Shown here: in pieces, positions 8,193 to 17,721 of the stretch | Layout: every line of letters begins with the position of its first letter | Numbering within the stretch: position 1 is the first letter of the stretch | Source: an uncultured Clostridia bacterium | GTDB lineage: Bacteria; Bacillota; Clostridia; Christensenellales; UBA1242 | Direction: 5' to 3' | NCBI GenBank assembly: GCA_947591785.1 | Contig: CANQDK010000001.1 | Span: 62,001 to 126,000 of the forward strand | Length of the DNA stretch: 64,000 nt | The notes under the pieces: model-generated | What the model was told of the DNA's origin: nothing | What the model saw: the letters and a program-made list of their open reading frames with translations, nothing else | The model's database searches: none | Program-made: the position numbers and the translations under genes

Positions 8193-10517
8193 ATGGCACT
8201 GTGCGGAATTATTGAAGATATTGTTTTTAGAAATGATGAAAATGGCTATACGGTTGCTCGCTTAGAGCAAGAAGGTGGTGTTGTCACTATTGTTGGCAAG
8301 TTTATTGATGTCCAAATTGGAGCAGAAGTCACTCTTGAAGGCAAATTTGAAAAGACTAAGTATGGCGTTCAATATTCTTTTTCGTCCTATCAAATGAATG
8401 CACCAAAAAGTCTTGCTGGAATTGAGAAATATCTGGGAAGCGGACTTATTCGCGGTGTCGGCCCTGTTACTGCAAAAAAAATAGTTGAAAAATTTGGGCA
8501 AAACACTATTGATGTTTTGGAATATAATCCAGAAAAGTTGTCATATATCTCTGGAATTAGCGAAAAAAAAGCAATAGAAATTGGTTTTTCTTTCAAAGAG
8601 CATCGTGAGGTGCAGAACACAATAATCTTTCTTCAAAATTTTAATATCACAACAAATATGGCTTTGAAAATCTATAATGTTTATCACGAGAAAACAACAG
8701 ATATTGTCAAAAACAATCCATATAAACTTGTGGAAGATATTGATGGAATTGGCTTTGTGACTGCCGATCGTATTGCTCAAAATGTTGGAATTCCAACCGA
8801 TTCTGTTTTTCGTGTGAGGGCAGGACTTATTTATGTTTTAAAAACCTCATGCGAAAAAAATGGAAACACATTTCTTCCAAAGGTTATGCTTTTTAGTGAA
8901 ACCGCAAAGCAACTTGAATTAGAACTCGAAGAGAATAAGGAAATTTTTGACAAGGCATTTGAAACACTATGTATGGATAAAACTGTTTTAACAATTTGGA
9001 CTGACGAACTTATAAGCAGAGATACTTTTCCTTTAAGTGAAGGAGAAGATGAGAAAATCGAACAGCAAAGTTGTGAAGAAGAACAGCAGAAAAACCACAG
9101 AACAGAAATTGTGATGCTGGCCAAATATTATTTTTACGAAAATTCGATTGCACAAAAACTTATTTGGCTTGCAAATTGCCAACAAGAAACAAAATATGAT
9201 ATAAGCGAAGAAATAAAAAATTTTGAAGAACGAAACAGAATCACCTTTCATGAAGAACAGAAAAAGGCAATTGTTGGAGCAATTAATAATGGAGTTTTTG
9301 TTATTACTGGTGGCCCTGGAACAGGAAAAACCACAATAATAAAGTGCATATTGGAAATTTTGCGTTCACAACAAAAAGTTGTCAATTTGTCAGCACCAAC
9401 AGGACGTGCATCAAAGAGAATGAGTGACAGCACTGGTTGTGAAGCAAAAACGATTCACAGACTTTTGGAAGTCAATGTTGTGCAAAACGAACAAAGTTTC
9501 TTTGTGCATAATGAGAGCAATCCTCTTAAAACTGATTGCGTCATTGTTGATGAAGTTTCAATGGTTGATGCACAGCTTATGTGTGCACTTTTAAAAGCAC
9601 TTCCTCGTGACTGCAAACTTATTCTTGTTGGAGACAAGGATCAGCTTCCAAGTGTTGGAGCAGGGAATGTGCTTGCAGACATTTTGCATAGTGGAGTGAT
9701 TTCATATTGTATGCTTTCAAAGATTTTTCGACAAGATGAAAAAAGTTTGATAATAACAAATGCTCACCTTATAAATGAGGGCAAAATGCCACTTATAGAC
9801 AACACCAGTTTGGATTTCTTTTTTGAGAGCAAAAACGAACCTGAGATGATTAAAAACACAATTTTGGAACTAGTCACAAAAAGGCTACCAAAATACCTGA
9901 GCATAGAGCCAAAACAGATTCAAGTTCTTGCACCATTAAAAGCGGGAGTTTGCGGAATTGAAAATCTTAACAGATGTTTGCAGGAGAGCATTAATCCGCC
10001 AGATGATTCCAAAAGACAACTTGAATTTTCACGCATTATCTTTCGCGAAGGCGACAAAGTGATGCAAATGAGCAACAATTATGAACTTGAATGGACAAAA
10101 CATGGCAAATTTGCAGACGAAATTGGAAAAGGTGTCTTTAATGGAGATATTGGAACAATAAGCACTATTGACGCATTGACAGGGGAGATTATTGTAGAAT
10201 TTGAAGATGGAAGGATTTGTAAATACACTCGTCTTGACCTTTCGGACCTTTCACTTTCCTATGCGATAACAATTCACAAAAGTCAAGGAAGTGAGTTTGA
10301 TGTCATAATCATTCCTGCCATTGCAGGCCCAAGCATAATTTTGACACGAAACCTTATCTACACTGCAGTTACAAGAGCAAAGAAAATGGTTGTGATTGTT
10401 GGTGAAAAACAATATTTGAGAAGAATGGTTTCAAACAAATATACTGCAACTCGCTTCACAAATTTGAAACGTCTTTTGATTGAAGCAAACAAAAAAATCA
10501 CAGAACTTTTTAAATAA
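8193..10517 (+). CDS. recD2: ATP-dependent RecD-like DNA helicase (RecD2)
   Basis: A 774-residue SF1B 5'-3' DNA helicase not associated with RecBC. The family N-terminus is seen as IEDIVFRNDENGYTVARL, which fixes the start at the ATG at 8193 rather than the longer frame from 8157. Helix-hairpin-helix segments lie at about residues 80-200. Walker A GGPGTGKTT is at about 373-381, DEVSMVDA (motif II) at about 452, GDKDQLPSVGAGN (motif III) and the C-terminal TIHKSQGSEFD and YTAVTRAKK motifs near 690-730. An acidic, Gln-rich insertion (SEGEDEKIEQQSCEEEQQK) precedes the helicase core. No Shine-Dalgarno sequence is present. It ends before a bidirectional terminator. Confidence 0.93.
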   Translation: MALCGIIEDIVFRNDENGYTVARLEQEGGVVTIVGKFIDVQIGAEVTLEGKFEKTKYGVQYSFSSYQMNAPKSLAGIEKYLGSGLIRGVGPVTAKKIVEKFGQNTIDVLEYNPEKLSYISGISEKKAIEIGFSFKEHREVQNTIIFLQNFNITTNMALKIYNVYHEKTTDIVKNNPYKLVEDIDGIGFVTADRIAQNVGIPTDSVFRVRAGLIYVLKTSCEKNGNTFLPKVMLFSETAKQLELELEENKEIFDKAFETLCMDKTVLTIWTDELISRDTFPLSEGEDEKIEQQSCEEEQQKNHRTEIVMLAKYYFYENSIAQKLIWLANCQQETKYDISEEIKNFEERNRITFHEEQKKAIVGAINNGVFVITGGPGTGKTTIIKCILEILRSQQKVVNLSAPTGRASKRMSDSTGCEAKTIHRLLEVNVVQNEQSFFVHNESNPLKTDCVIVDEVSMVDAQLMCALLKALPRDCKLILVGDKDQLPSVGAGNVLADILHSGVISYCMLSKIFRQDEKSLIITNAHLINEGKMPLIDNTSLDFFFESKNEPEMIKNTILELVTKRLPKYLSIEPKQIQVLAPLKAGVCGIENLNRCLQESINPPDDSKRQLEFSRIIFREGDKVMQMSNNYELEWTKHGKFADEIGKGVFNGDIGTISTIDALTGEIIVEFEDGRICKYTRLDLSDLSLSYAITIHKSQGSEFDVIIIPAIAGPSIILTRNLIYTAVTRAKKMVVIVGEKQYLRRMVSNKYTATRFTNLKRLLIEANKKITELFK

Positions 10518-10580
10518 AAATTTTATAAGATATTTTATAGAAAAGTTTGTAAAAATAAAATTTATAAAATATCATGTAAT

Positions 10581-10606
10581 AAAAAAAGAGTTTTCACTCT
10601 TTTTTT
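10581..10606. terminator. Bidirectional terminator between recD2 and the P-type ATPase
   Basis: An 11-bp stem (AAAAAAAGAGT / ACTCTTTTTTT) with a TTTC loop has T runs on both strands, so it can stop both convergent genes. The stop codon of the ATPase (10594-10596) lies inside the hairpin. Confidence 0.8.
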
Positions 10607-13395
10607 GTTGATTTTTTTGTGCTTTTTTTCTTTATTGAAACTTCTTCACTTGGTTGCTCTAAATCAGTTTTTTGCACATTGTTTTCTTCTAATTTGTTTT
10701 TAGTTGTCTTTTTTGCAACTTTTTCAGTTTTTGTTGAATTCACATTTTGTGAAGAATCTTCTTGTTTTTCGTTGTTATTGTTTTCAGTTGACACAGTGTC
10801 GAGAACTCCATTTTTTGCTTTTTGTTTAGTTTTTTGTTTTTTTACAGGAATTTCATTATTTTCGTCATTGTTTTGTGTTAATGATTGCTCATTTTCTTGC
10901 AAATTGTTGCTTTCATTTTCAGTTTGTTGTTTGTTCTTTCCAAAATTTTTTATTTTTGTTGTGAGAATGTTCCATAAATTTGTATTCGCTTTGACACCGT
11001 TTTTCTGTGCTTCCTGTTTCCTTAGATACCATTCTCTCAAGTAGAAAATTCCAACAACAACAAGGATAGAACATAAAAGAAGAGTTAAGAGTGTTATCAT
11101 CACAGGGAATGAAAATTCGCTTATTGTAAAGAAATTTCCAAGCCCACTTAAAGCGGAAATAATTAAAATTGCAGACAAACAAATACAGATTGTTCTAAGC
11201 CAGTTAAGAGGCCAGCAAACCCAAACCAAATTGATAAATCCAACACAAGTCAAAAGCAGGGTGGAGAGCGACCTAAATTCATCACTAGTCAAAATTGTGG
11301 TGTTATGATTAAGCACAACAACAATAAGAATATTCACAAACAGCAAGAGTGCACAAGGTATTGACTTTTTCAGGACTTGCGGTATGAAATTCCCACGGAT
11401 AAGTTCGTTGTTTGGCTGGAAAGTTAGGATAAATGAAGGAAGTCCAATAATAAACATTTCCAAAAGAAGAAGTTGTTTAGGTGTGAAAGGATAGGATATT
11501 CTCAAAATAAGAGTTGTGACGCAAAGCATGATTGTGAACAGTGTTTTCATAAGGTATAAAACAGATGAATGTTGAACATTATTGACAATCTGTCGTCCCT
11601 CTTTTACTATTGAAGGAAGAGCAGAAAAATTGCTGTCCATAAGCACAAGATGAGAGATGTTTCGAGCAACTTCGCTTCCGTCTGCCATTGCTATTGAGCA
11701 ATTTGCTTCTTTCAAAGCAAGTGTGTCATTGACACCATCTCCAGTCATTGCAACAACATTGCCTTGTGTTTTGAGTGTTTTGATGATTGTATGTTTTTGT
11801 TCAGGGGTAACACGTCCAAAAACAGTGAAATTGCTTGCAATTTGAGCCACTTCCTGCAAACTCATATTTTCAAGAGAAATATATTTATCAGAATTTTCAA
11901 CTCCCACACGTTTAGCAATTTTAGAAACGGTGACAGCATCATCACCAGATATTATTTTGATTTCAACATTGTTTTCCTTGAACCACTTGATTGTTTCGAT
12001 TGCATCTTTACGTATATGATCTTCAAGAGCAAAAATTGCAATCAATTCTCCTTTCTTTCCAGCAGTTTTTTCTGAATATGGATTTGAATCTTCCACAAGT
12101 CCAACAACTCTCAATCCTTGTTCCATATAGGAGTTGATAGATTTTTTTTGTTCTGGAGAGATGTTGCATTTTATAAAACTTATTGCTCCAATATAGTAAG
12201 TTTTACCATTTTTCATTGTTGTTGCGGAGAATTTGCGTTGAGATGAAAATTCCACAACATCAGCCACTTTATCATTGTTCTCTTTGCCAAAATATTCGAC
12301 TAGAGCAACGCTTGTTGCATTCATCGTTGTTTGATGAGCAAGAATGGTTTTCATAATGGTTGTGATTTTTTCAGGTTTAATGTTGTTTTGTGGTAGAACT
12401 TTCAAAACTTTCATTGTTCCGTCTGTGATTGTTCCAGTTTTGTCAAGACAAAGAACATTTGCTCTTGCAAGCATTTCGATTGAGTAAAGATTTTTTACTA
12501 AAGTTTTTTTCCTTGCAAGCTTTATAACCCCAACAGTCAACCCAACAGTGATAAGCAAATACATTCCTGCAGGAATCATTCCTGTGAGAGCCCCACTTGT
12601 GCTTGTTATGGACTCTTCAATGGTTGAACCAACCATATACATTTCTTTGAAATAAGTCAGGACGCCGATTGGAATTAATATGGTTATTATAATTTTTATT
12701 AAATTGTTTAAGTCTTTAAAAAGGTTTGAAGTTTGAGGTTTGAAATCCTTTGTGCGTTCTGCGACAGTTTGAATATAGTTTGTTTTTCCAACTTTATCCA
12801 CTCTTGCATAACATTTTCCAGAAACAAGGAAACTTCCAGCAAGCAAGGTGTCACCAGCAACTTTTTTTATTGAGTTACTTTCTCCCGTCAGCAAACTTTC
12901 ATTTGCTTCAACAACACCATCAACAATTATGCAGTCAGCAGGAATTTGGTTGCCGTTTTCCAAAATTATTATGTCATCAAGGAGCAAATCTTCTCCACGG
13001 ACTTCCATTTCAAGAGAAGTTCTTATAACTTTAATTTTTGGAACAGTTACCATTGAGAGTTTTTCAACAGTGATTTTTGCTTTGATTTCCTGAAAAATTG
13101 AAATTGCCGTGTTTGCAATGACAACAAAAAGAAAGAGCAAGTCACCCCACGCATTTACACACATGAGAGCAACCGCAATAAGAAGCCAGATGATATTGAA
13201 AATTGTAAAAGTGTTTTTACAAATTATTGACAAATAGGAATTTGATGTTTTTATTTTTGTGTCATTAACAAGTCTATGTTCAAGACGTTCAGAAATTTGT
13301 TCCTCAGAAAGTCCATGCTCCTTGTCGGTGGTATATCTCACAATAGGGGCATCTTGAAATGATTGAAGTGTTTTTACTCTTTTTAATTTTTTCAT
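10594..13395 (-). CDS. CtpE-like cation-transporting P-type ATPase with Lys/Glu/Asn-rich tail
   Basis: A 933-residue P-type ATPase of the HAD-IC class, nearest in motif layout to CtpE-type (probably calcium) transporters. Features in order: N-terminal actuator domain with LLTGES at about residue 168; the TM4 region IPAGMYLLITVG; the phosphorylation site LDKTGTITDG with Asp at about 316; nucleotide-binding domain; and GDGVND at about 550 followed by MADGSEVARNISH. About eight to ten transmembrane segments are visible. The TM4 motif PAGM instead of the PEGL of Ca/Mg pumps is shared with CtpE-like proteins. After the last helix (about 785) there is a tail of about 145 residues of low-complexity Lys, Glu, Asn and Gln, unusual for the family. 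The transcript has a very short leader. Confidence 0.88.
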   Translation of the reverse strand: MKKLKRVKTLQSFQDAPIVRYTTDKEHGLSEEQISERLEHRLVNDTKIKTSNSYLSIICKNTFTIFNIIWLLIAVALMCVNAWGDLLFLFVVIANTAISIFQEIKAKITVEKLSMVTVPKIKVIRTSLEMEVRGEDLLLDDIIILENGNQIPADCIIVDGVVEANESLLTGESNSIKKVAGDTLLAGSFLVSGKCYARVDKVGKTNYIQTVAERTKDFKPQTSNLFKDLNNLIKIIITILIPIGVLTYFKEMYMVGSTIEESITSTSGALTGMIPAGMYLLITVGLTVGVIKLARKKTLVKNLYSIEMLARANVLCLDKTGTITDGTMKVLKVLPQNNIKPEKITTIMKTILAHQTTMNATSVALVEYFGKENNDKVADVVEFSSQRKFSATTMKNGKTYYIGAISFIKCNISPEQKKSINSYMEQGLRVVGLVEDSNPYSEKTAGKKGELIAIFALEDHIRKDAIETIKWFKENNVEIKIISGDDAVTVSKIAKRVGVENSDKYISLENMSLQEVAQIASNFTVFGRVTPEQKHTIIKTLKTQGNVVAMTGDGVNDTLALKEANCSIAMADGSEVARNISHLVLMDSNFSALPSIVKEGRQIVNNVQHSSVLYLMKTLFTIMLCVTTLILRISYPFTPKQLLLLEMFIIGLPSFILTFQPNNELIRGNFIPQVLKKSIPCALLLFVNILIVVVLNHNTTILTSDEFRSLSTLLLTCVGFINLVWVCWPLNWLRTICICLSAILIISALSGLGNFFTISEFSFPVMITLLTLLLCSILVVVGIFYLREWYLRKQEAQKNGVKANTNLWNILTTKIKNFGKNKQQTENESNNLQENEQSLTQNNDENNEIPVKKQKTKQKAKNGVLDTVSTENNNNEKQEDSSQNVNSTKTEKVAKKTTKNKLEENNVQKTDLEQPSEEVSIKKKSTKKSTKKE

Positions 13396-13407
13396 AATAT
13401 AATTGTT

Positions 13408-13436
13408 ATTTTAATTTGAATTTAGAAAAATGTCAA
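13408..13436 (-). promoter_or_regulatory. P-type ATPase promoter
   Basis: On the minus strand, TTGACA (13436-13431), a 17-base spacer and TAAAAT (13413-13408). Twelve bases lie between the -10 box and the ATG at 13395, with no Shine-Dalgarno sequence. The predicted leader is about 5 bases. Confidence 0.65.
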
Positions 13437-13512
13437 ATTAAATTGACTTTTTTGCAATTTTATTATATTTTATTTTATGTGTTATTTATTTACAAATATT
13501 TATGGAGGAACT

Positions 13513-14565
13513 ATGTTCATTGATGTTTCCAAAAACTTAAAAGAACTTTCAAAATTTTTCCCAGAAAATTTGTATGTTGTTGGTGGATATGTCAGGAACA
13601 AAATTATCGGACTTGAAAGTGGAGATGTTGATATTTGCAGTTCTGTTGATTTGGAAGAGTTAACAAAAAGACTTTCAAATTCGAAATTTTCTGTTAAGGT
13701 AAAAAATTTGCGTTTGGGGACTGTGCTGATAAGCGTAGGTGATGAAAGTTTTGAATACACTGCATTTAGAACGGAAGAGTATAGTGAAGATGGTTCTCAT
13801 TTTCCAATAAAGGTTTCAAAAACTGAGAGTTTAGAGAAAGATGCTTTACGCAGAGATTTCACAATAAATTCGATATATTACAATGTAAACAAAGATGAGT
13901 GTGTTGACATCTGTCATGGGATTGTTGACATAAAGGACAAAATTATTCGTGCAAATGTTGATGCAAACAAACTTTTTGGTGATGATGCAGAAAGAATTTT
14001 GCGTATGGTTAGAATTGCAGGTGAACTTGGCTTTAATATTGAAAAAAACACTTTAAATGGTGCAAAAAAGAACATTGAAAAACTTAAAAATCTTGAAAAT
14101 AACAGAAAATATTTAGAATTGGAAAAAATTTTAAACAGTGACAGACGCTATAAATCCTTAAACACAAACCTAAAAAAAACTTTGCGACTTTTAAACGATT
14201 TGTGCGTTTGGGAAAGTTTTGGACTGAAAGTTAAGAAACTGAAATTTCATAATGTCTATAAAACAGACACAAGAATTTTTGGATTTCTTATTGATGTTGT
14301 GGACAATGAAAAACCAAGCGATATTAAAACATTTTTAGAAGATTTTCTTAAAAATCAATTTGGGCTGACAAATGCAATGACAAACAAGGTGACAAATCTT
14401 TTGATGGGATACTATGATGCTATTTCAAAAATGAACAACAAGGAATATTTTGAAAAATATTATGATTTTTGGGCAGATATTTATCCTCTTTTGGCATGCA
14501 AATCAAAAAGATTGCAAAATCGATACAATTTCTTCTATCAATACATTCAAACTCACAAACAGTGA
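13513..14565 (+). CDS. cca: CCA tRNA nucleotidyltransferase / poly(A) polymerase family
   Basis: A class II nucleotidyltransferase of 350 residues. It has the glycine-rich start YVVGGYVRNKIIGL followed by the metal-binding GDVDI, then FRTE and the basic LRRDFTINSIYYN motif, and the RNA-binding D..RILRMVRIAGELGF helix. Such enzymes add or repair the 3' CCA of tRNAs, although the tRNA-Glu here already encodes CCA. The ATG at 13513 follows GGAGGAACT; the ORF could be read from 13477 without support. The C-terminal part is divergent and no HD phosphohydrolase domain is visible. Confidence 0.85.
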   Translation: MFIDVSKNLKELSKFFPENLYVVGGYVRNKIIGLESGDVDICSSVDLEELTKRLSNSKFSVKVKNLRLGTVLISVGDESFEYTAFRTEEYSEDGSHFPIKVSKTESLEKDALRRDFTINSIYYNVNKDECVDICHGIVDIKDKIIRANVDANKLFGDDAERILRMVRIAGELGFNIEKNTLNGAKKNIEKLKNLENNRKYLELEKILNSDRRYKSLNTNLKKTLRLLNDLCVWESFGLKVKKLKFHNVYKTDTRIFGFLIDVVDNEKPSDIKTFLEDFLKNQFGLTNAMTNKVTNLLMGYYDAISKMNNKEYFEKYYDFWADIYPLLACKSKRLQNRYNFFYQYIQTHKQ

Positions 14566-14721
14566 AAAATTTAATTCAAGAACCAAATGTTTTAATTTCA
14601 AAAATCATTTTATACTTTTTAATTAACATTTTGGAAAACAGTTGAAGTAAATTCAAAAATCTTAATATTTTAAATTCTGTTTCTTAAAAAAACAACAAAA
14701 AATTTTAAAAATTCTATATAA

Positions 14722-14755
14722 AAAATGAAAAGACTCTTTCTTTTCATATTTTTTT
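14722..14755 (+). terminator. Terminator after the cca gene
   Basis: A 9-bp perfect stem (ATGAAAAGA / TCTTTTCAT) with a CTCTT loop and a following T run. It sits just before the VanW gene; the 212-base gap (14566-14777) otherwise shows only AT-rich sequence. Confidence 0.7.
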
Positions 14756-14777
14756 ATTCTGGTTACATAATAAGATT

Positions 14778-16451
14778 ATGAAAAAAATAAAAAAATTAGA
14801 AAAAGAAGAAAATAAAAGAAAAAATGCAAAAAAATTAAAAAAAAACAGCACAAATACACAAAAAAAACATAATTTTTTGCAAAATAATGAAAAAAATGAA
14901 GAAAAAATTGAAAAAAAAGATACAAATAAAGCAACAAAAAAAACGAAAAAGAGTGGCGGTTTTTTGTGGTTTTTGGGCGTTGCTGGATTGTCTGTGGCAC
15001 TATTGATAGTGTGTCAATTTTTTCTTGAAAGTTATGTTACAGGAAATCAAAAATTTTATCAAAACACAAAAATCAATGGTATTGATGTCAGCGGAATGAG
15101 TGTTGCTGAAGCCGAAAATGTTGTGCTGACAGATATGCTTGAAAGCAGAAAAGATATTGAAATTGAACTTGTCAGCAAAGATAAAAGTTGGACACTTTAT
15201 GGAAACGATTTCGAGGTTGCAAACAAACTTCGTCCGCAGATTCGTGAAATTTCAAAAATAGGCCGTGAAGGAAATTTCTTTCAAAATATGTTTTCTGAAA
15301 GAAAAGTTAAAGAAGAAGGACAGAATTTTGAACTTTCTTACACAAATGTTTTGGCAGATTTTGGAGAAAAAGTTGATTTGATCGCAAAACAAGTTGAACA
15401 GGAAAGTCGTCCTGCAAGCCTTGTTTTTCAAGCAAGTGGAGATGAAGTTTTTGTTGTTGATAAAGGACAAAACACAGTGTTAGTCAACAGGGATTTGCTT
15501 TTAAAAGAAATTGACGATGCTTTGAAAAGTTCAAAAAAGGTTAAAGTTGAAATTCCTATTATTGAAATTGGGCAAGAGATTGATGTTGAAAATTTGAAAA
15601 GCAGTGTTGTGAAAAGAAGTGAATTCTCAACAAGTTACGCAACCTCTTCGGCGTCAAGAAAAAATAATGTAAAGAAGGCGATTGAAAGTTTTAACGGGCT
15701 TGTTGTTGAGCCTGGGCAAACGGTTTCTTTTAACGAAACAACAGGGCCTCGCACAGAGGAACAAGGCTATAAAAATGCACATATAATTGTTGGGGGCGTT
15801 TATGTTGATGGTGTTGGCGGTGGAGTTTGTCAAGCTTCTACAACATTATACAATGCACTTTTGCTTGCAGATGTTGAAATTTTGTCTGTGAATCATCACA
15901 GTTTGCCTGCATCTTATGTGCCACTTTCCTTTGATGCAATGGTTTCTGGCAGTTATAGTGATTTAGTTTTTAAAAACACTCTTGAAAATCCAATTTTTAT
16001 AAGAACTTATGCAAATGATAATGAAATAAAAGTTGAAATATATGGACAGAAATTTGATGATGGCGTTGAAATTAGACGCCGTGCAGAACTTGTTAAGATA
16101 ATTCCGCATAATGGCGACAAGATTTTGGGGGATTTTAAAGGTGAATTTTCCAACAAAATACTTTACAAAGGTGAATATTATCGTGTAAAATATCCAAGAG
16201 AGGGATATGAAAGCAAGGGCTATTTGCAATACTATAAAGATGGCAAACTTCTTGAAGAAAAAGAAATTCGACATGATTTTTATCAAGCACAAGACGGAAT
16301 TGTGATGGAAGGTGTGGAAACTCCTGCAGAAGGCATGACAATACCAGCAAGCGATGTTACTATAATAAAACCGCAAAAAGTGACGAAATCCACAGAAGAA
16401 AACATCAAAAACAAACTCGAAAAAATCAGTCCAAGTGCATTCAATCCTTGA
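14778..16451 (+). CDS. VanW family membrane-anchored protein
   Basis: A 557-residue protein. The first 58 residues are an extreme Lys/Asn/Glu-rich cytoplasmic segment. One transmembrane helix (about 60-83, FLWFLGVAGLSVALLIVCQFF) follows. Outside the cell there is a putative peptidoglycan-binding region (about 95-270) with ING IDVSGMSVAEAE, then the VanW domain from about 285 (SFNETTGPRTEEQGY, GGGVCQASTTLYNA, HSLPASYVPLSFDAMV). A final region (about 430-525) resembles the G5-like end of YoaR-type proteins. VanW proteins are cell-wall associated and some are linked to glycopeptide resistance, but no vanA/vanB-type genes are present. It is followed 23 bases later by the TVP38-type gene, probably in one operon. 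No Shine-Dalgarno sequence is seen. Confidence 0.9.
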   Translation: MKKIKKLEKEENKRKNAKKLKKNSTNTQKKHNFLQNNEKNEEKIEKKDTNKATKKTKKSGGFLWFLGVAGLSVALLIVCQFFLESYVTGNQKFYQNTKINGIDVSGMSVAEAENVVLTDMLESRKDIEIELVSKDKSWTLYGNDFEVANKLRPQIREISKIGREGNFFQNMFSERKVKEEGQNFELSYTNVLADFGEKVDLIAKQVEQESRPASLVFQASGDEVFVVDKGQNTVLVNRDLLLKEIDDALKSSKKVKVEIPIIEIGQEIDVENLKSSVVKRSEFSTSYATSSASRKNNVKKAIESFNGLVVEPGQTVSFNETTGPRTEEQGYKNAHIIVGGVYVDGVGGGVCQASTTLYNALLLADVEILSVNHHSLPASYVPLSFDAMVSGSYSDLVFKNTLENPIFIRTYANDNEIKVEIYGQKFDDGVEIRRRAELVKIIPHNGDKILGDFKGEFSNKILYKGEYYRVKYPREGYESKGYLQYYKDGKLLEEKEIRHDFYQAQDGIVMEGVETPAEGMTIPASDVTIIKPQKVTKSTEENIKNKLEKISPSAFNP

Positions 16452-16474
16452 TTTTCAGGGGAATTTTATATTAA

Positions 16475-17632
16475 ATGGATAAAAAAGATAAAAATAATAA
16501 AATACAAAAACCAAAATCACAAGTTGGAGAACCAAAATCACAAGTTGGAGATTTGAAACAAAACGAAGTGTTGAAAATTTCTGACGAAGTGAATGGTGCG
16601 AAAGACTCCAAACAAGTTGTGCCGAAGAGTGAAGAAAATGACAAAAAGAAAATGCCTTTAAAGAAGAAAATTATACGAACAACTATTGTCATTTTGATTA
16701 TTGCAGCAATTTGTGTTTTAGGATATTACATCCTTGTTTGGACGGGTGCGTGGGAATATATGAACAGCCAAGAGAAAGTTCAAAACTTGATTGGCTCGCT
16801 CGGTTTTTGGGGATATTTGCTTTTTGTTGCACTACAATTTTTGCAAGTTACATTTTTGCCGTTGCCATCAATCATAACAACTCTTGCTGGAGTTTATGTT
16901 TTTGGCCCTCTTAAAGCATCTTTATTAAGTTTGGCGGGGATTCTTCTTGGAAGTGTTTTTGCATTTTTCTTAGGTAGGGTTTTTGGAAGGAAACTTGTTG
17001 TTTTTATGGTTGGTGAAGAAACCTGCGAAAAGTGGGTTCAGTTTCTTACTGATGCAAAATATTCGTTTTTTATTATGATGGTGCTTCCAATCTTTCCTGA
17101 CGATGTGCTTTGCCTTGTGGCAGGACTGACAAATATGTCTTGGACTTTCTTTGTGATTACAAATTTAATTTCAAGGCCTCTTGCGGTTTTCACAACGTGC
17201 TATCTTGGAAGTGGAGAATTGATTCCTTATCATGGCTGGGGACTTGCTGTGTGGGGAGTGCTGTTGGTTGTTGTTATTGTTGTCATAATATTGTCATATA
17301 AATATCGTGTGCAAATTGAAAATGGAATAAGAAAAATATTTAGAACAAAATCTAAAAGCACCGATTCTGGTTCTGCACAATCTGTTACTTCTTCTGGAAA
17401 TGGAACTAATCAAAGTAACGGAGGATTTCAGCAAGAAAAAAATAATGGCTATAAAATTGATAAAAAAAATAAAGCAAATAAAAAGATGAAAAAATCGAAA
17501 AAAAATAAAAAAAACAAAGAAAAAGAAAAAAATGATGAGGAATATGATAAAAATCAAAAAAGAATGAATTTACAAAAAGTTCAAGAAAAAAGCAAAAAAA
17601 CAAAAACTCAAGAAAACGAAAAAATAAAATAA
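16475..17632 (+). CDS. TVP38/TMEM64 family (SNARE-associated/DedA-like) membrane protein
   Basis: A 385-residue membrane protein. The core (about residues 65-275) has the hydrophobic pattern and family segments FLPLPSIITTLAGVYVFGPLKAS, FFLGRVFGRK and LPIFPDDVLCLVAGLTNMSW of TVP38/TMEM64 proteins, which include phospholipid scramblase-like members. The N-terminus (1-65) and a C-terminal tail of about 110 residues are very rich in Lys, Asn, Ser and Glu. The N-terminus contains a 7-residue duplication (PKSQVGE / PKSQVGD). It lies 23 bp after the VanW gene. No clear terminator follows; the next 89 bases are A/T only. Confidence 0.85.
   Translation: MDKKDKNNKIQKPKSQVGEPKSQVGDLKQNEVLKISDEVNGAKDSKQVVPKSEENDKKKMPLKKKIIRTTIVILIIAAICVLGYYILVWTGAWEYMNSQEKVQNLIGSLGFWGYLLFVALQFLQVTFLPLPSIITTLAGVYVFGPLKASLLSLAGILLGSVFAFFLGRVFGRKLVVFMVGEETCEKWVQFLTDAKYSFFIMMVLPIFPDDVLCLVAGLTNMSWTFFVITNLISRPLAVFTTCYLGSGELIPYHGWGLAVWGVLLVVVIVVIILSYKYRVQIENGIRKIFRTKSKSTDSGSAQSVTSSGNGTNQSNGGFQQEKNNGYKIDKKNKANKKMKKSKKNKKNKEKEKNDEEYDKNQKRMNLQKVQEKSKKTKTQENEKIK
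16511..16551 (+). repeat. 21-bp in-frame tandem duplication
   Basis: A 20-base identical block occurs at 16511-16530 and 16532-16551 (period 21), within the N-terminal coding region of the TVP38-type gene. It encodes PKSQVGE then PKSQVGD, a recent in-frame slippage duplication. Confidence 0.85.
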
Positions 17633-17721
17633 ATTTTCGTTTTTTTTCTTTGATTTTATTTTAATTTTTTATTTTTAAACATATTTTTTTAAACAATATT
17701 TTTAATCAATATTTTTTATAA

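Noticed and set aside
10619..11044. 141-codon plus-strand frame rich in Phe, Ser and Leu
   Set aside because: It is the antisense of the Lys/Glu/Asn-rich C-terminal tail of the P-type ATPase.
17294..17557. Phe/Ile-rich minus-strand frame
   Set aside because: It is the antisense of the Lys-rich tail of the TVP38-type protein.
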